A stretch of DNA of 64,000 nucleotides from Cephalotus follicularis (GCA_001972305.1 BDDD01000276.1:673776-737775), one strand, 5' to 3'. Positions 48,735-59,832 are shown, numbered from the stretch's first letter. A program made the numbers and translations. Notes: a model not told the origin generated them from the sequence alone.

Positions 48735-48904
48735 TGCTACGAGAAGACAACAATGGGATGATCATATACAATATCTTTCAATTCCAATATCAATCTCCAT
48801 TCCAATTAAATAATAGAATTAATAGGCATGAACATATATCATGCAATTCCATTCAGTCAATCTCAATCAACGCATTAATATACTTAGCTAGCAGGCAAAC
48901 CAAT

Positions 48905-48917
48905 GTCTGTGATACCA
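48905..48917 (-). promoter_or_regulatory. Primer-binding site, internal region 2
   Basis: TGGTATCACAGAC on the minus strand, 3 bp from LTR A3. Confidence 0.75.
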
Positions 48918-48920
48918 TTC

Positions 48921-51415
48921 TATAACACCCCGTGCCCAGAGGATGGACACGTGGCATTACTCAAAATCCAATATACAATACAATGGTCAGAACTAGCAAT
49001 ATAAAAATACGAAAAAACTAAAAACTTTACAATACATTTCAATGTGCGGAAGATACAATGTAGTTCGTTTGCAAACCAAAGCAATAATCCATCCATACGT
49101 ACGATACAATCTTTCCGTAATACAATATACTTATCAATCCTTTCAATACAATTCACAATGCAAGTTCTATCAAGACAAAGCGGTCAAGCGGTCAAGTCAA
49201 ACCTTCAGTTCTTCTGTCCGCTGCTACTTGTTGCCCTACCTATGCCACATAAGAATGCACACACAGCCCCATCTCGTAGGATGGGGTTAGCCACAAGGAT
49301 AAGAAGAACCCCCATGCAACATGTATGCAAGTACAATGTGCAATATCCGTGACAGTCTATGCAATATCAATGTGCTGTGTACAATAACAATGCATGATAT
49401 GGTAAATGCCTGCATACATTGGTGATCTAACTATCCGTATGACATTGGCCCATAAAAGAGAATATGAATAGGATCTATAACAATCAATCAATGGAAAACA
49501 CTTAGTGGTGGTGTATGAAACACCCAATCAATCAATCATATCCTATAGAGCATGTGAACTCGGTCAATATAATGTCAGTCAATAACAATGATCAATCCCA
49601 CGGAAGGTAGTCCTTCAAAAAGGGTGGGAGATCTATCTACTCATTCCAGACTGATCAGGTCTGTGACTCATAGATCTTCCAGCCTATGGCTGGGTCAGTA
49701 CAGTATCGATAAGCTACAACCATAGGGGAGCTACAACTGTCAGGGAGCTACGGCCCTCCAGCAGCGTCAATCCTCAAACAGCAACAACACTGCTCATCAG
49801 TATAGGTGAGCTACACCTATGGGAGAGCTACGACCGTCGGGGAGCTACGGCCCTCCGGGAGCATCAATCGTAAGCAGGTCAATACAATAAATGAAACGAT
49901 CGACGAGATAGGTGGACCGAGTCGACAACCTAATACGTCGATACGAATCATAAGGTCGCTCTATAGGATTCATACAATACAATCAATCTGTCAATAAATG
50001 CCAATGAGTGGTGATATCTAATGGAGAAATGGGAATGTTTGTCCAACGTTTCAAACTTAGATTCACCACACTTATGGCTCAACCAATCTATCAATAGCCA
50101 ATAGAAGGTGACAATTGAATTGATGAGATAGGAAAGGACATATATCTGGTCAAAGCAAGTCACTGGGTCATCGCCTATGGCTCATTCTGTCACTTTCTCC
50201 ATATATCAATTCGATCATTGAAAGCTATGGAAAACTGTGTTTCAAATGCTTGAAAACTTCAAGTGAGGCTTCGGTCAAGCGGCAGGGTGTTAAGCGTCAA
50301 CACTATGGATATACGGGTCGACGCTTTACATTTACTTTCAATAATAGGCCGATGGGCATCAACGCTTTTGTAGAAGGCGTCGATGCGCATTGCATTTTTT
50401 TTAAAAACTAGTAGCTTTAGGCATTGACGTACGCGTCGACGCGCGTCACCTTTCTATGAACCAATGGGTTTAGGCGTTGATGTCCTTCGGTCAAGGCGTT
50501 GATGTGTAAACCAATAACATCAGCACTAAGATGGCTGATATGATTTACGTTGACGTTTTTCCTGGGAAAAGGTAATCCCAGGTCGTTGGCATCAACGCCA
50601 AAGTTACACGTTGACACTAACGTCAGATAAAACTCTAGTAAAACAGCACAAAAGCTCATGGCGTTGATGCCAATGGGCTAAGCGTCGACGTCTGTGCTAG
50701 GAAAAACCAGTTTTCATCAGAAAAAGTAGCCGATCTCATGTCAAAATCTAGTTTAAAGCAATTCTTTGAAAACCAAGGGTTAAAATCAGTCCTTTAAGGT
50801 TAGTAAAACTTGTTACAACCTTCAATTCACTGTTTCTATCTTCCTAGATCAGTTAGATCAAGGATTCAATTTAAAACCCCTTATTCATCATTCAATGCAA
50901 TACAATCACTCAATCATTCAATTCAATCAATCAATCAATCAATTTAACAGTAGGCAACTCAAGTAAGAAATCCTACCTAGAATCGTAGCTTCAACAGTTG
51001 AGCTAACCATCGATTCTATGCTGAAGAACTTGAAGAACCCGCTGCTATCTTGCTCAAACGACAAAGCTAACTTGCAATTGTTATTTTGCTGATGGAGGAG
51101 CAAATCTGGAGCTGTTGGGAAGAAGGAGAGAGGCTGCCTAGGAAGAGAGAGAAGGAGAAGGGGAAATGGAGAGAATGAGAGAATGAGAGAATGAGAGGAA
51201 AAGGGCAAAATGATTGACTTATATAGCCAATCCAACCAAATCTCTGAAACTCAGCCCAAATATCCAGACTATACATGCATATAATCAATACTATAAACAA
51301 TAGGTATATGAATACCTTGATCCAATATCTTTCAATTATCCAATACAGTTCAATATAGTACAATACGATACAAAGTATGGATGAACAGTACAAAAAGTGA
51401 ATTCGGGTCGTTACA
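48921..51415 (-). mobile_element. Right LTR A3 of composite (5' LTR)
   Basis: Starts TATAACACCCC (TG changed to TA) and ends GGGTCGTTACA next to the outer target duplication. 2495 bp and uninterrupted: no solo LTR B and no copia insertion. It contains the word cluster 50287-50695, the stem-loop and the TATA inverted repeat. Confidence 0.9.
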
Positions 51416-51420
51416 AACCT

Positions 51421-51797
51421 ATAAATTTCAGATTGATGCAGCGGATCGACACCGCTTTTGCATGGGGAAATGAAGAGGAGTTTAAGTTGTATTTTATTTG
51501 AGTAATGGATTGTTGTAATAATGGACTAATGTATTGACTGATTTGATTCATGCTCCGTTTTGTGGGCAATTAACAATGGTTTTTGTATCGATTTTAACAT
51601 CTTGTAATATGTAGCATGGGATGCATATTATGTTTTCAATGCGGCTTATGTTTTAAATGCTTCCGCAATGATTATGAATGAATTGGAAAGTTTTAATTTT
51701 TTTTGTAAATTTATGATATGCTGAATATATATATATATATATACATATGTTAATTGCCTTGACCTCCAGGTCGATGTTGTGAGAACGAGGTGTGACA
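51421..51797 (+). mobile_element. Y-family LTR (Y3), last segment
   Basis: Continues the CCAACCT/ATAAATTTCAG phrase interrupted by the composite and ends GAGGTGTGACA. It contains an (AT) run near 51728-51745. It resembles 7200-7536. Confidence 0.7.
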
Positions 51798-51799
51798 CA

Positions 51800-52771
51800 T
51801 AAAATGGTAGAAGGATTAGACCTCTATGAAAACTATAATAAAATAATTTAATGGATTTAATAAATATAATATGTGATATCATAAATATTAAATCCATCTT
51901 TTCCGGGATCAGTCCTAACATGCGATGTTAACCTTTATCCGTAAATATAAGATATTTACTTTTATCTGTAGGACCCATAAACATAATGAACTCTCATATA
52001 GAGATTGATTCATCTTGTATAAGGGATAAATTGAACGTGTTTCAATTTTCAAATGAGTTAGAAGAGTTCTAACTCGATTAGAGAAGTTTAATCGGTAAAT
52101 CATAAATGTATGATTTTACCCCTACGCCTGGTAAACCGCATGAACTATAAGAGTCACGCACTATAAGCTTTGTGGCAACATAATTTTTAAGAGAGTCTTA
52201 ATTGAAGGGTAATTTGTATAATTAAGTTAGGGCTTGATTAAATACGAAAATCTGGTAAGTCAGACTTACCGAAAATTGCCCCGATATTAGGTTATTAAGG
52301 GTTAGTATAAAAGGCCATTGTTTTCACCACTCACCAACAGCTCTACCTTAAGCTCGTATATCAGATTTACTTAAGAAAATGAGGGCTTACATCTTCCAAC
52401 AATTACCTTCATGGCCGAAACAAAAATGGTGGAGAGGAGGGGGTCAAAGCTAGCCACTCTCGGATGGTGTTGGTGATCATGCTTGGTGTGGAATGCTTGA
52501 AGGCCATGATCACTCCATGAAAAGTGAAAGAGTCATCCTTGAAGCCCATGTGAGTGATTCCAATCCTCTTTTTATGCCGCTCCAAGTGTTAGTTTGGGCT
52601 AGAGATAAAGACAAGCATAGATTAGGTATCTTGGAATTGGTTTAGGGTTAATCTTTGTTGTTTGTTGCATGTTTGATGCCATGATTTTATTGTTATTGTT
52701 CTGCTGTAATTTCTGTTCTTCCATGCATGATTAATTGTTAATTTGATTTTTAGATTGACAATAAACCAACA
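51800..52771 (+). mobile_element. LTR or LTR-like leader of a copia-type element
   Basis: Ends ...ACCAACA just before a perfect primer site. It has a TATAAAAG at 52316-52323 about 450 bp upstream of that end. The left boundary next to the Y3 end is uncertain, and I found no second copy in the window. Confidence 0.5.
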
Positions 52772-52773
52772 AA

Positions 52774-52786
52774 TGGTATCAGAGCG
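52774..52786 (+). promoter_or_regulatory. Primer-binding site, plus strand
   Basis: TGGTATCAGAGCG, complementary to the initiator-Met tRNA 3' end. It marks a plus-strand LTR retrotransposon internal region starting here. Confidence 0.85.
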
Positions 52787-53279
52787 ACCTAATCTAGCTT
52801 GCCTTGCCACTTGTGATTGAAACTAGCATTAATTTGCATTCGGTTTTGGTAGTTTTAGTTGCTGGTTTTCCAGCAACGTTTTTGGTGGGTTTGAGCTACC
52901 AAATTATGCTTCAAATTTTGTTAAATAGCTTGCTTAATTATCCTATCAAGTTAGGTTTTGATTCATGATCATAATGTAATCAAAATCATGTCATTTGGAG
53001 GTGAGTAGCTCACTTTGTGCATGTAAATTCGTGGCTGTTTTTTGCCCAGATTTTTTTAGAAATGGCGTGAGTTTCAAGTGACATATAGGCCTTTGAAATC
53101 TGGGTTGAAATCTATTTTCAATAGCTTGACAAGTCGGCTTTTGTTTCTAGTTTAATTTGATACCAAAAAGTTGCCATTTGGACCATTTATGAGCAAGTCT
53201 ACATTTTGATGAGAGTTCATGATGTTCTTGCATTTTCTTCTCTTTGATCTTTGGGTTTATGTTAAAGGAGATGGAAAAT

Positions 53280-54230
53280 GTATTAATGGAGGTTAAGAGT
53301 TAACCTTAGATTAATCAAATGCTAATTGGATTACGAAATGATTAAACTATCCTAAACATAAGCAAAACCATGAGCATTTGTCTCCACTTGGCCGGCCATG
53401 CATTTTAAAAATGGGAGATTGCTTTTCTCTCTTGCTTCAACATTAGATGTGTGTGTAAGAACTTGTGTAAGAAGGCCATACCTATTGTAAGAAGAAGGCA
53501 TGGGCTTGTAAGAGCTTCCTTGTAACTTTGCTGAAAGGCATAAATGCTAAAAGACAAAAGTGTAGGTATTTTATGTCTAAAGTTGTCTTGCATTTCTCTC
53601 TCCCATTTTGGCCGAATTTTGCAGGTATTTTTGTATTTTTTTTATGTTGATTAAGAGTTAATCAAGTGGTGGAGAATGCCTTTTGAATTGTAAAGTAATT
53701 TGATCAAATGGTCAATAGTTGATCATTTGACAAATGTTGACCTAGTTAAATCAACTTTAAATTAATCGTTGATATCATTTGTGTATAAATCTTATGGCTC
53801 ATATTTAATCCCTATATGATCAAGAGTTGATCCTATGCGTGATAAGAATCACAATTTGAATCAATATTAATCAAGTGGTTGACATTGGTCAAGTATTGAT
53901 CAAGTGTAAATCAAAGGGCTGATATTAATCAAAGTTGATTTCAATTGTTTGACATTGATCAAGAGTTGATCAAATGTTAAAGCAATAGATTAATATTTAT
54001 TAAGAGTTAATAAAATATAAGTCAAATAGTTCAAGGCTTCATCCGAAATTAGGTTTCTCGCTTGATGGTCAAAGAGTTAACCAAAGACAACCGAAACCCT
54101 AATTGAGGCCTTGATGGTTTTATTGTAATTGAGGCCTTGATGGTTTTATTGTTCAACGTTGATCAAGTGTTGATCAAAGGATTAATATTCATCGATAGGT
54201 GATGGAATATTAGCCCGGTAACCAAGAGTT
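53280..54230. repeat. TTGATCAAGAGTTGATCAA dispersed words
   Basis: About a dozen imperfect units of (T)TTGATCAAG(A/T)GTTGATCAA with TTAATCAA and TTAACCAA variants (for example 53648, 53818, 53895, 53950, 54155). The core TTGATCAA is palindromic. A 24-bp direct duplication, ATTGAGGCCTTGATGGTTTT plus 4 bases, lies at 54100-54152. Confidence 0.75.
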
Positions 54231-55204
54231 GACTGAGGGCCAGAAAGTGAATTGTGTTACGAGTTAACCAATGCCCGGAAAATGAATAGTGCCAAAGTTG
54301 ACCCGAACCTAAATGTGAACAGTCTCAAGCGTTGATTCCGTCCCTCGTTTCACATCGGTTCAACTCGTAACCGATCCAACATCCCCAAGGTTGAATTTTG
54401 ACCTAAATTCAAAAATCAGGCGGATATGGGAGAAACTTTTCGTTCGTGGGATTTTTTTTTAAAAAGTCATGGTAAATTAGTTTTATGCATAACTAATTAA
54501 AATCACAAGTTTACTTTTAATATTCAATGAGATTGAATCATTTATATGCATAATGGAGATTATGGACTTTTATGCCTAATTTTATTGGTTTTATTATTTT
54601 CATTAGATGAATGTCGTTTTTATTGCTTTGATGGAAGTTATTGTAATATTCTTCTAATTCGAGGCTTGCATGCCTCCCTTCTCTCTCTATTCTTCTTTGT
54701 AAATTTTTATATCCCTCTATGTACATCCCCTTGATTGAAAAATCGAAGTTTCTTTCATAGTAAATCGTATATGTTGTAAGATTGTTGGAAAGCATCAAGT
54801 GCTTGCTAGAATATGCAAGACCAATGATTGTATTGGATACAAAGTTTTGTAATAATGCACCTAGGATAAGACCAAGAAATTTGTTTAGCTCGAGTAAATC
54901 GCATCAGTAAAGTCCATAATCATCCATGTAGCTTATATATATGATATATTTGCTAGGTTGCATGAGATGAGTTTAAAGCTTATTATGTGATAATATGCTA
55001 GGATGCATAAGATGTGTTTGTTGTTTTCATTATTTTTGAATAATGAAATACCAAGTATGCGATACAAAATTAGAGCCATATTGTAGGTTGTCAAATGGAC
55101 TAATAATGGATGGCCTAATTATGTTCCCTCTATTATAATAAATATCAAGTAATGGTGAAATGAACACAAGATAGTGTTTGATCACCACTTTCCTCCATTG
55201 CTAT

Positions 55205-55425
55205 TGACATATGGTACAACGGCGGAGTATGAACTTGTTGAGCACAGTCAAGGTTAGCACTCTGGCCGATGTCTATATCACTAGAACATGAGATGTGGAT
55301 GGAGATGAGTCAATAATATGACCTTGTTGATCACACTCAAGGGTTATATCATTGATTCACCTCTATGTCTAATGGTGGGTTCAACTTGACCACAATACAC
55401 ATGGCTTGTTGAGCACACTCAAGGT
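55205..55425. repeat. GTTGAGCACACTCAAGG dispersed repeats
   Basis: Three units, CTTGTTGAGCACAGTCAAGG, CTTGTTGATCACACTCAAGG and CTTGTTGAGCACACTCAAGG, at roughly 80-100 bp spacing. Each unit is itself an imperfect inverted repeat (CTTG...CAAG). Confidence 0.75.
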
Positions 55426-56087
55426 CATGTGTACCTAGAGGCAAAACATAATGATCGAGAGTTGTGCTACTGCACAATTGGCAAGAGTTATTCCTAACCA
55501 CAAGGTTCATTGTGATCGGTTTGGCCAAAGCCAAGGTTAGAATGAACATGTTGCGGGACGTCATCCCCACTTGGAAACAAGTTCCACGAGATATGGATTA
55601 AGTTTCTCGTCTCCCATATTTTGAGGGTTATGGAATTTGAATAAAATAGTGGAAGGTACCATCAAAGATTAAAGACCAAATCATTGTAGTTTTAATAAAA
55701 ATTGAATGTTTGTTGTTTTTATTTTCTATGTGTGTATCGCATCGCCACACCATAACCCACTTTGAAGCATGTGATGCAAATGTGTTATTTAACGGGTCTT
55801 ATTTTTAAGATCTATTTAAGGAATTTGAGAGTTATTCTCAACTTCGCTTGAAGCCTAAATAGTTTATGTAAAGCTCCCTATAAGAGTTGCAGCGGAAGTC
55901 ACTCAATATTCTCACATCAATTTCGTAAATCGAAATATGATTGCAAGCTAGATTGGATCGAGGTATTGTAAGTTGCAAAGGAATGCATGAGAATACAACT
56001 AGTTATTATGAGTTTCTGCTTCTCTGACAAAACTTGTTTCACAAACAAAGCATATTTACTAGTACTGAGGTCTCAAATAATATGATT

Positions 56088-57368
56088 TGATGGTCCACAA
56101 AAAGCAACAAAGAGAAGGGTGAATTGGTTATGCGAAAAATAACCACCCTTTTTGAGATTAAAAACAAGAATAATAATATCAATCAAAACACACAAGACAA
56201 TAAAATAATTTGCAAATAAAGTATAGAGTAAGAGAAGATAGATGCAAACTATTTTATAGTGGTTTGTCAAACCATGCCTACGTCCACTCTCCCAAGCTAC
56301 ACTTGAGGTTCGAGTAGAATGTAATCCCCCGATCACAAACAGTAACTCTGGATTTTTACAAGATGAATCCAAACTTGAATTTTTGCGAGCTAAATTCTAA
56401 CTCGGATTTTTAAAGCTAAATCCTAACTTTTGAGTAAGGTACTAACGACCTTGAGTTACACAAATACAAGGTTGTGTGTTTGTGTTTTATGTTACCTCTA
56501 AAAGGTTGTATATGAAAATGAAACTTAGAAAACAATATCAAAAGATATACCAAGACCAAAAGCTCTTAAGAATGATAAAACACTTGTAAGTTCGCTTTTA
56601 TACTTTGCTTGATTCTCACTTGATTTTGATTGATGAATTCAGCCTATATTTATAGCCTTCAAAAGCATGTAGTCGTTGCTAAAGTCCAGGAATCATCATA
56701 GAGCCGTTTGAATCAAGTATGGAAAGGATCACACCATTTCAGCACCTTCAATTTTTCAGATTTCATGTCTGGCTATCATTGGCGTTGACGTGTACGCATG
56801 GCATTGACGTCTATCTCCTTATGCGTTAACTCTTGTGGCTTTCTGCGTTGATACTCCAACCTTTTGTTCATCTTCAGTTCTATTTAAGTTGACGTGCATC
56901 CATGGCATTGACGCTAATATCATTTGAGTTGACTCCATAATATCTTCGCGTCAACGTCCAAACTCACTGTCCCAAATGTGCACCATTTGCGTTGACGTCT
57001 TGATATGGCGTTGACGTCTATAGACAAGGTGTTGACTCCACATGTTTTCTACGTTGACGTTCAACTCTCGATCACCTTTTGACATTGACGTCTTCCTCAA
57101 GGCGTTGACGTAAATCATAAGTTTCCCAGAACTTTGACATGGATAATGAATGGCGTTGACGAGAATCATCCTTTCAAGCCCAGAACATGTACTTGTTCCC
57201 AGCACGTTGAAGCCTAAAGCATAGTCGTTGACGCCAATATAACTGATATGCAAGTTTAAGCTTTCTTGCAATGCAAGTTCACTTGGTTAGATAGTCCTTC
57301 ACATCAAAAACACATGTTAGGTGTATTGTTATCTTCAAAACAAGGATTTTGATATATAAATGTCAACA
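56088..57368 (-). mobile_element. 3' LTR of Sirevirus-like copia element
   Basis: Plus-strand ends TGATGGTCC and ATGTCAACA; 1281 bp. The first 830 bp align with the right LTR at 61472-62314 with few differences. On the minus strand a TATAAATATAGG lies at 56643-56654. A dense GCGTTGACGTC word cluster occupies 56774-57233. Confidence 0.9.
56774..57233. repeat. GGCGTTGACGTC word cluster in copia LTR
   Basis: About sixteen words in 460 bp (GGCGTTGACGTG, GGCATTGACGTC, AAGTTGACGTGC, GCGTCAACGTCC, TCGTTGACGCC and others). Nearly all are in one orientation. The same set begins again at 62164-62300 in the right LTR before it is cut. Confidence 0.85.
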
Positions 57369-57382
57369 ATCTCTCCCTTTTT
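57369..57382 (-). promoter_or_regulatory. Polypurine tract of Sirevirus-like element
   Basis: The minus strand reads TCATCAAAAAGGGAGAGAT up to the LTR, the typical Sirevirus context. Further purine tracts of the same kind lie upstream at about 57541-57550, 57602-57612 and 57744-57753. Confidence 0.85.
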
Positions 57383-58020
57383 GATGATGACAAAACAAAC
57401 AGAATAAAGCATAAAAATACCAATATAAGAATAAAACATAAACTCCCTTAACATAATAAACTTTTCTTTTATTGATGTAGATGTTTAACAAAAACATTAA
57501 CCGTTTAAAAACATATTCACTTACTCCTCCTTAATAGGAACTCCCCCTTCGTGGGATATCTATCGTAAAACAAATTTAACCTATTAATTTGGCCTTTTAA
57601 TTTCTCCCCCTTTTTGGAAAGCATAAAAAAGGTTAAGGAATTTAAAAACTTTCCTTTGGCTTTATGCATTTCAAAAACATCATTTAACAAGACAAAATCT
57701 CATCAACAAATAAGTAAAGAACATCAACTTTATAAACAAACAATCTCCCCCTGAATAAATCAATTCATTAACACTATAAAAATAATGCAATAATTGATTC
57801 AAGATCATAAAACATATATCATTACGAAAATGAAATGCATTGCATTAAAAATTTAAACTAGCAATTCATGTGTCATAAACATCAAGAAAATGTTATCTAA
57901 CATTTGAATAACATCCAATAACCATATAGCAACTCATAAAACCATAATTCCAAGAGTTTTAAAAACAACAACAAAATCAACACAAAGAAAATAATGTCCA
58001 GAAAAACATGCAACTGAAAA
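57383..58020. other. AT-rich 3' untranslated region with repeated polypurine tracts
   Basis: Non-coding sequence between the extra ORF and the 3' LTR, with three TCTCCCCC-type tracts (plus strand). Repeated polypurine tracts here are a known Sirevirus trait. Confidence 0.7.
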
Positions 58021-58026
58021 GGAAGA

Positions 58027-59177
58027 TTATGATTTTTCTCCTCCTCCTCCTCCTCCTCCTCTTCCTTCTTCTTCTTCTTCTTCTTCTTCGGATTCAGATG
58101 TCGAGATGTCAGCAACTTCAATCAATCCTTTTGCAACAAACTGCTTTTCAATTCTGCTTTGATCTTCAAAAATATCTAAGAATTCATCTCTCATTTTGTC
58201 CATCTTGATATTCATCTTCTTTATTTCACCTAAAAGAGTCTCCAAGGATACAGAACTGTTGTTGCTTGCTTTTGGTGCAGGGGTACGTCTAGGCCTTTAA
58301 GCCTCACTTTGCTCCTCAACATTCTCACCCTCAACACTTCTCTTTCTTCTTCCACCTTCTTTGGGCAGCCATACAAAGCCTTCACTAGTTTTCTCTCTCT
58401 TCCAGCCCATTCTCTTAAGGGAAGATGCATTATAAATGTCCCCAACATCAATCCTCGACGCAATTTCATTCCCAAACACAATACAAAAATGTGAGAGAAT
58501 TTTTGTGATTACCATCCCATATGGCAATGCATCCTCTAATTTCCGTGTTGCTCTTATCATATTATTGATAATCAAATGAGGAAGATTTAAGGGTTTTCTA
58601 GTCACCACATGCCATATAATGTAAAGGTCTTGGTACCTCATTTTCTTATGCCCACCGGAAGTAGGGAGAATATGAGTGGCTGGGATGTGGTGGGGCAGCC
58701 TATGCTCAGCACCAAGAAGGTTTGTAGGCTTGGACATTGCTCCAAAAACTTTCTCATTAGGGTTGAATACCCTAAGACAATCTTCCAAAACTAATTCCGG
58801 ATCCTCCGGCAATTTTTTTGTCTCAAAAAACTTTGATCAGCAATAGGGATATTTAATATATTACCTAACATATTATCATAAAACTTGATAACTACTCTAT
58901 TCACCTTAGATTTCAATTCTAAAACATCACAATTATCTCCAACACTAGCAAGATTGCTACAAAATTCCTTAAGTGTTTCAACATAATATGGAACATTAAT
59001 AGAAGAGAAATCTCTCCAACCTAAAGATTGAAACCATTGCTCTAATCTAAACTTGCCACCTGTAGTGAAGGAGAAATCCACTAGCCTTCCACAGAGCACT
59101 TTCCTGGCAGCATAACCTGCCTTGTATCTTGAACCAGCAGGTGTCTTGCCTCCATGTGATGAGTGCTTTTTTGGCAT
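58027..59177 (-). pseudogene. Plant-transposon-protein (Transposase_32-like) ORF of Sirevirus-like element
   Basis: One reading unit of about 380 codons, broken twice: a frame change at a run of seven A residues (58813-58819) and an in-frame TAA at 58298-58300, beyond which the same frame runs on. It has a basic start (MPKKHSSHGGKTPAGSRYKA). A domain follows with GRLVDFSF, FQSLGWRDFSSINVPYY, KEFCSNLASVG, MLGNILNIP, then DLYIIWHVVTRKPLNLPHLI and DALPYGMVITKILSHF. This resembles the putative plant transposon protein domain often found as an extra ORF of plant LTR elements. It ends in a helical stretch, eight glutamates and a glycine run. I see no signal peptide or membrane segment, so an envelope role is not supported. 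Confidence 0.65.
58037..58089. repeat. (TCC)n-(TTC)n microsatellite in the ORF tail
   Basis: Trinucleotide run that encodes the Glu and Gly tracts on the minus strand. Confidence 0.95.
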
Positions 59178-59324
59178 GGTTGATGTATGCAGATTGAAGT
59201 TTTAAAGATATTTTGGTGATTGAAATCGATTTTCCAGAGAGAGAATAGATTGAGGGAAAACTGTGGTTTAACTCATATGTGAATGAGAGTCGACAAAAAT
59301 GCCCAAAACAATATATATCTAGTG

Positions 59325-59555
59325 TTTAGGCGTCAACGTCTAACATACGCGTTGACGTTAATCGTGTACATTCATGTACAGGAGATAATAACGTTAAGGC
59401 CATTGTTGACGTGAATACATAACGTTAACGCTAATCTATAGTGTTTATGCAAAAAGCATAGAAATGAAAACATTTTCATTAACACGTAAAAACAAAAGGT
59501 TGTATTTACGTTGACATGTATATTTACGTTGACGTAAATATATAGCGTTGACGTG
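59325..59555. repeat. GCGTTGACGT word cluster upstream of the extra ORF
   Basis: About nine words (GGCGTCAACGTC, GCGTTGACGTTA, TTGTTGACGTGA, AACGTTAACGCTA, ACGTTGACATG, ACGTTGACGTAAA, GCGTTGACGTGAA). They lie 150-380 bp 5' of the minus-strand start at 59177, inside the element where pol is missing. Confidence 0.8.
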
Positions 59556-59559
59556 AAAA

Positions 59560-59832
59560 CGATTAAAAACATGAAAACTTTGATTTTTTGAAACATTTAA
59601 AAAAAAACTCTTTCATTCAAAAACTTTGTCACTTTAAAACATTTAGAAATATGGCACATTCAAAAAGAGCAAACAAGATAATGCATACATAATCATTCAT
59701 CGCATAATCAAACAATTCAATCAACAATCATGTAACATTTTAATAATCAGAACAATAAACACTTACAATATATGTGCTTGGATCATCTTTTTGTGTCCAA
59801 TCTTCTTCAAGCACACCTACAAAACAAGAAAT
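59560..59832. other. Junction interval where pol is absent
   Basis: AT-rich sequence between the gag end and the word cluster. Protease, integrase, reverse transcriptase and RNase H, which should follow gag, are not found here or elsewhere in the element. Confidence 0.75.

Larger units (their letters stand above)
28895..51415 (-). mobile_element. Tandem chromovirus composite: LTR-internal-LTR-internal-LTR
   Basis: Outer ends are TGTAACACCCC (28895) and GGGTCGTTACA (51415), flanked by the exact duplication AACCT (28890-28894 and 51416-51420). Inside are three LTRs (28895-33812, 38610-44925, 48921-51415) and two internal regions (33813-38609, 4797 bp; 44926-48920, 3995 bp), each bounded by its own polypurine tract and primer site. 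The left and middle LTRs share solo LTR B at one site; the right one lacks it. This layout is what unequal homologous recombination between LTRs of one element gives. Confidence 0.85.
52787..56082 (+). mobile_element. Non-coding internal region of a large non-autonomous retrotransposon (probable)
   Basis: About 3.3 kb after a primer site without any gag or pol resemblance on either strand. It contains two sets of dispersed repeats (53280-54230 and 55205-55425). The lack of coding capacity resembles large retrotransposon derivatives (LARDs) or an untranslated leader cut short by the next element. Confidence 0.5.

Noticed and set aside
51067-51393. Hydrophobic minus-strand frames near LTR ends (also at 31147, 6633 and 6715)
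   Set aside because: They come from purine/pyrimidine-rich promoter-proximal LTR sequence, which reads as Ser/Leu/Phe-rich; there is no conserved frame between copies.
28895-51415. Two independent insertions side by side
   Set aside because: There is no target duplication at the inner LTR, and the same solo LTR B with the same TSD occurs in both units, which requires duplication.
58037-58089. Acidic/glycine-rich tail as a separate small gene
   Set aside because: It is in the same frame as the upstream plant-transposon-protein ORF and is separated from it only by one stop codon.
58027-59177. Envelope-like glycoprotein
   Set aside because: No signal peptide, membrane segment or furin-type site visible; the domain looks like the putative plant transposon protein family instead.
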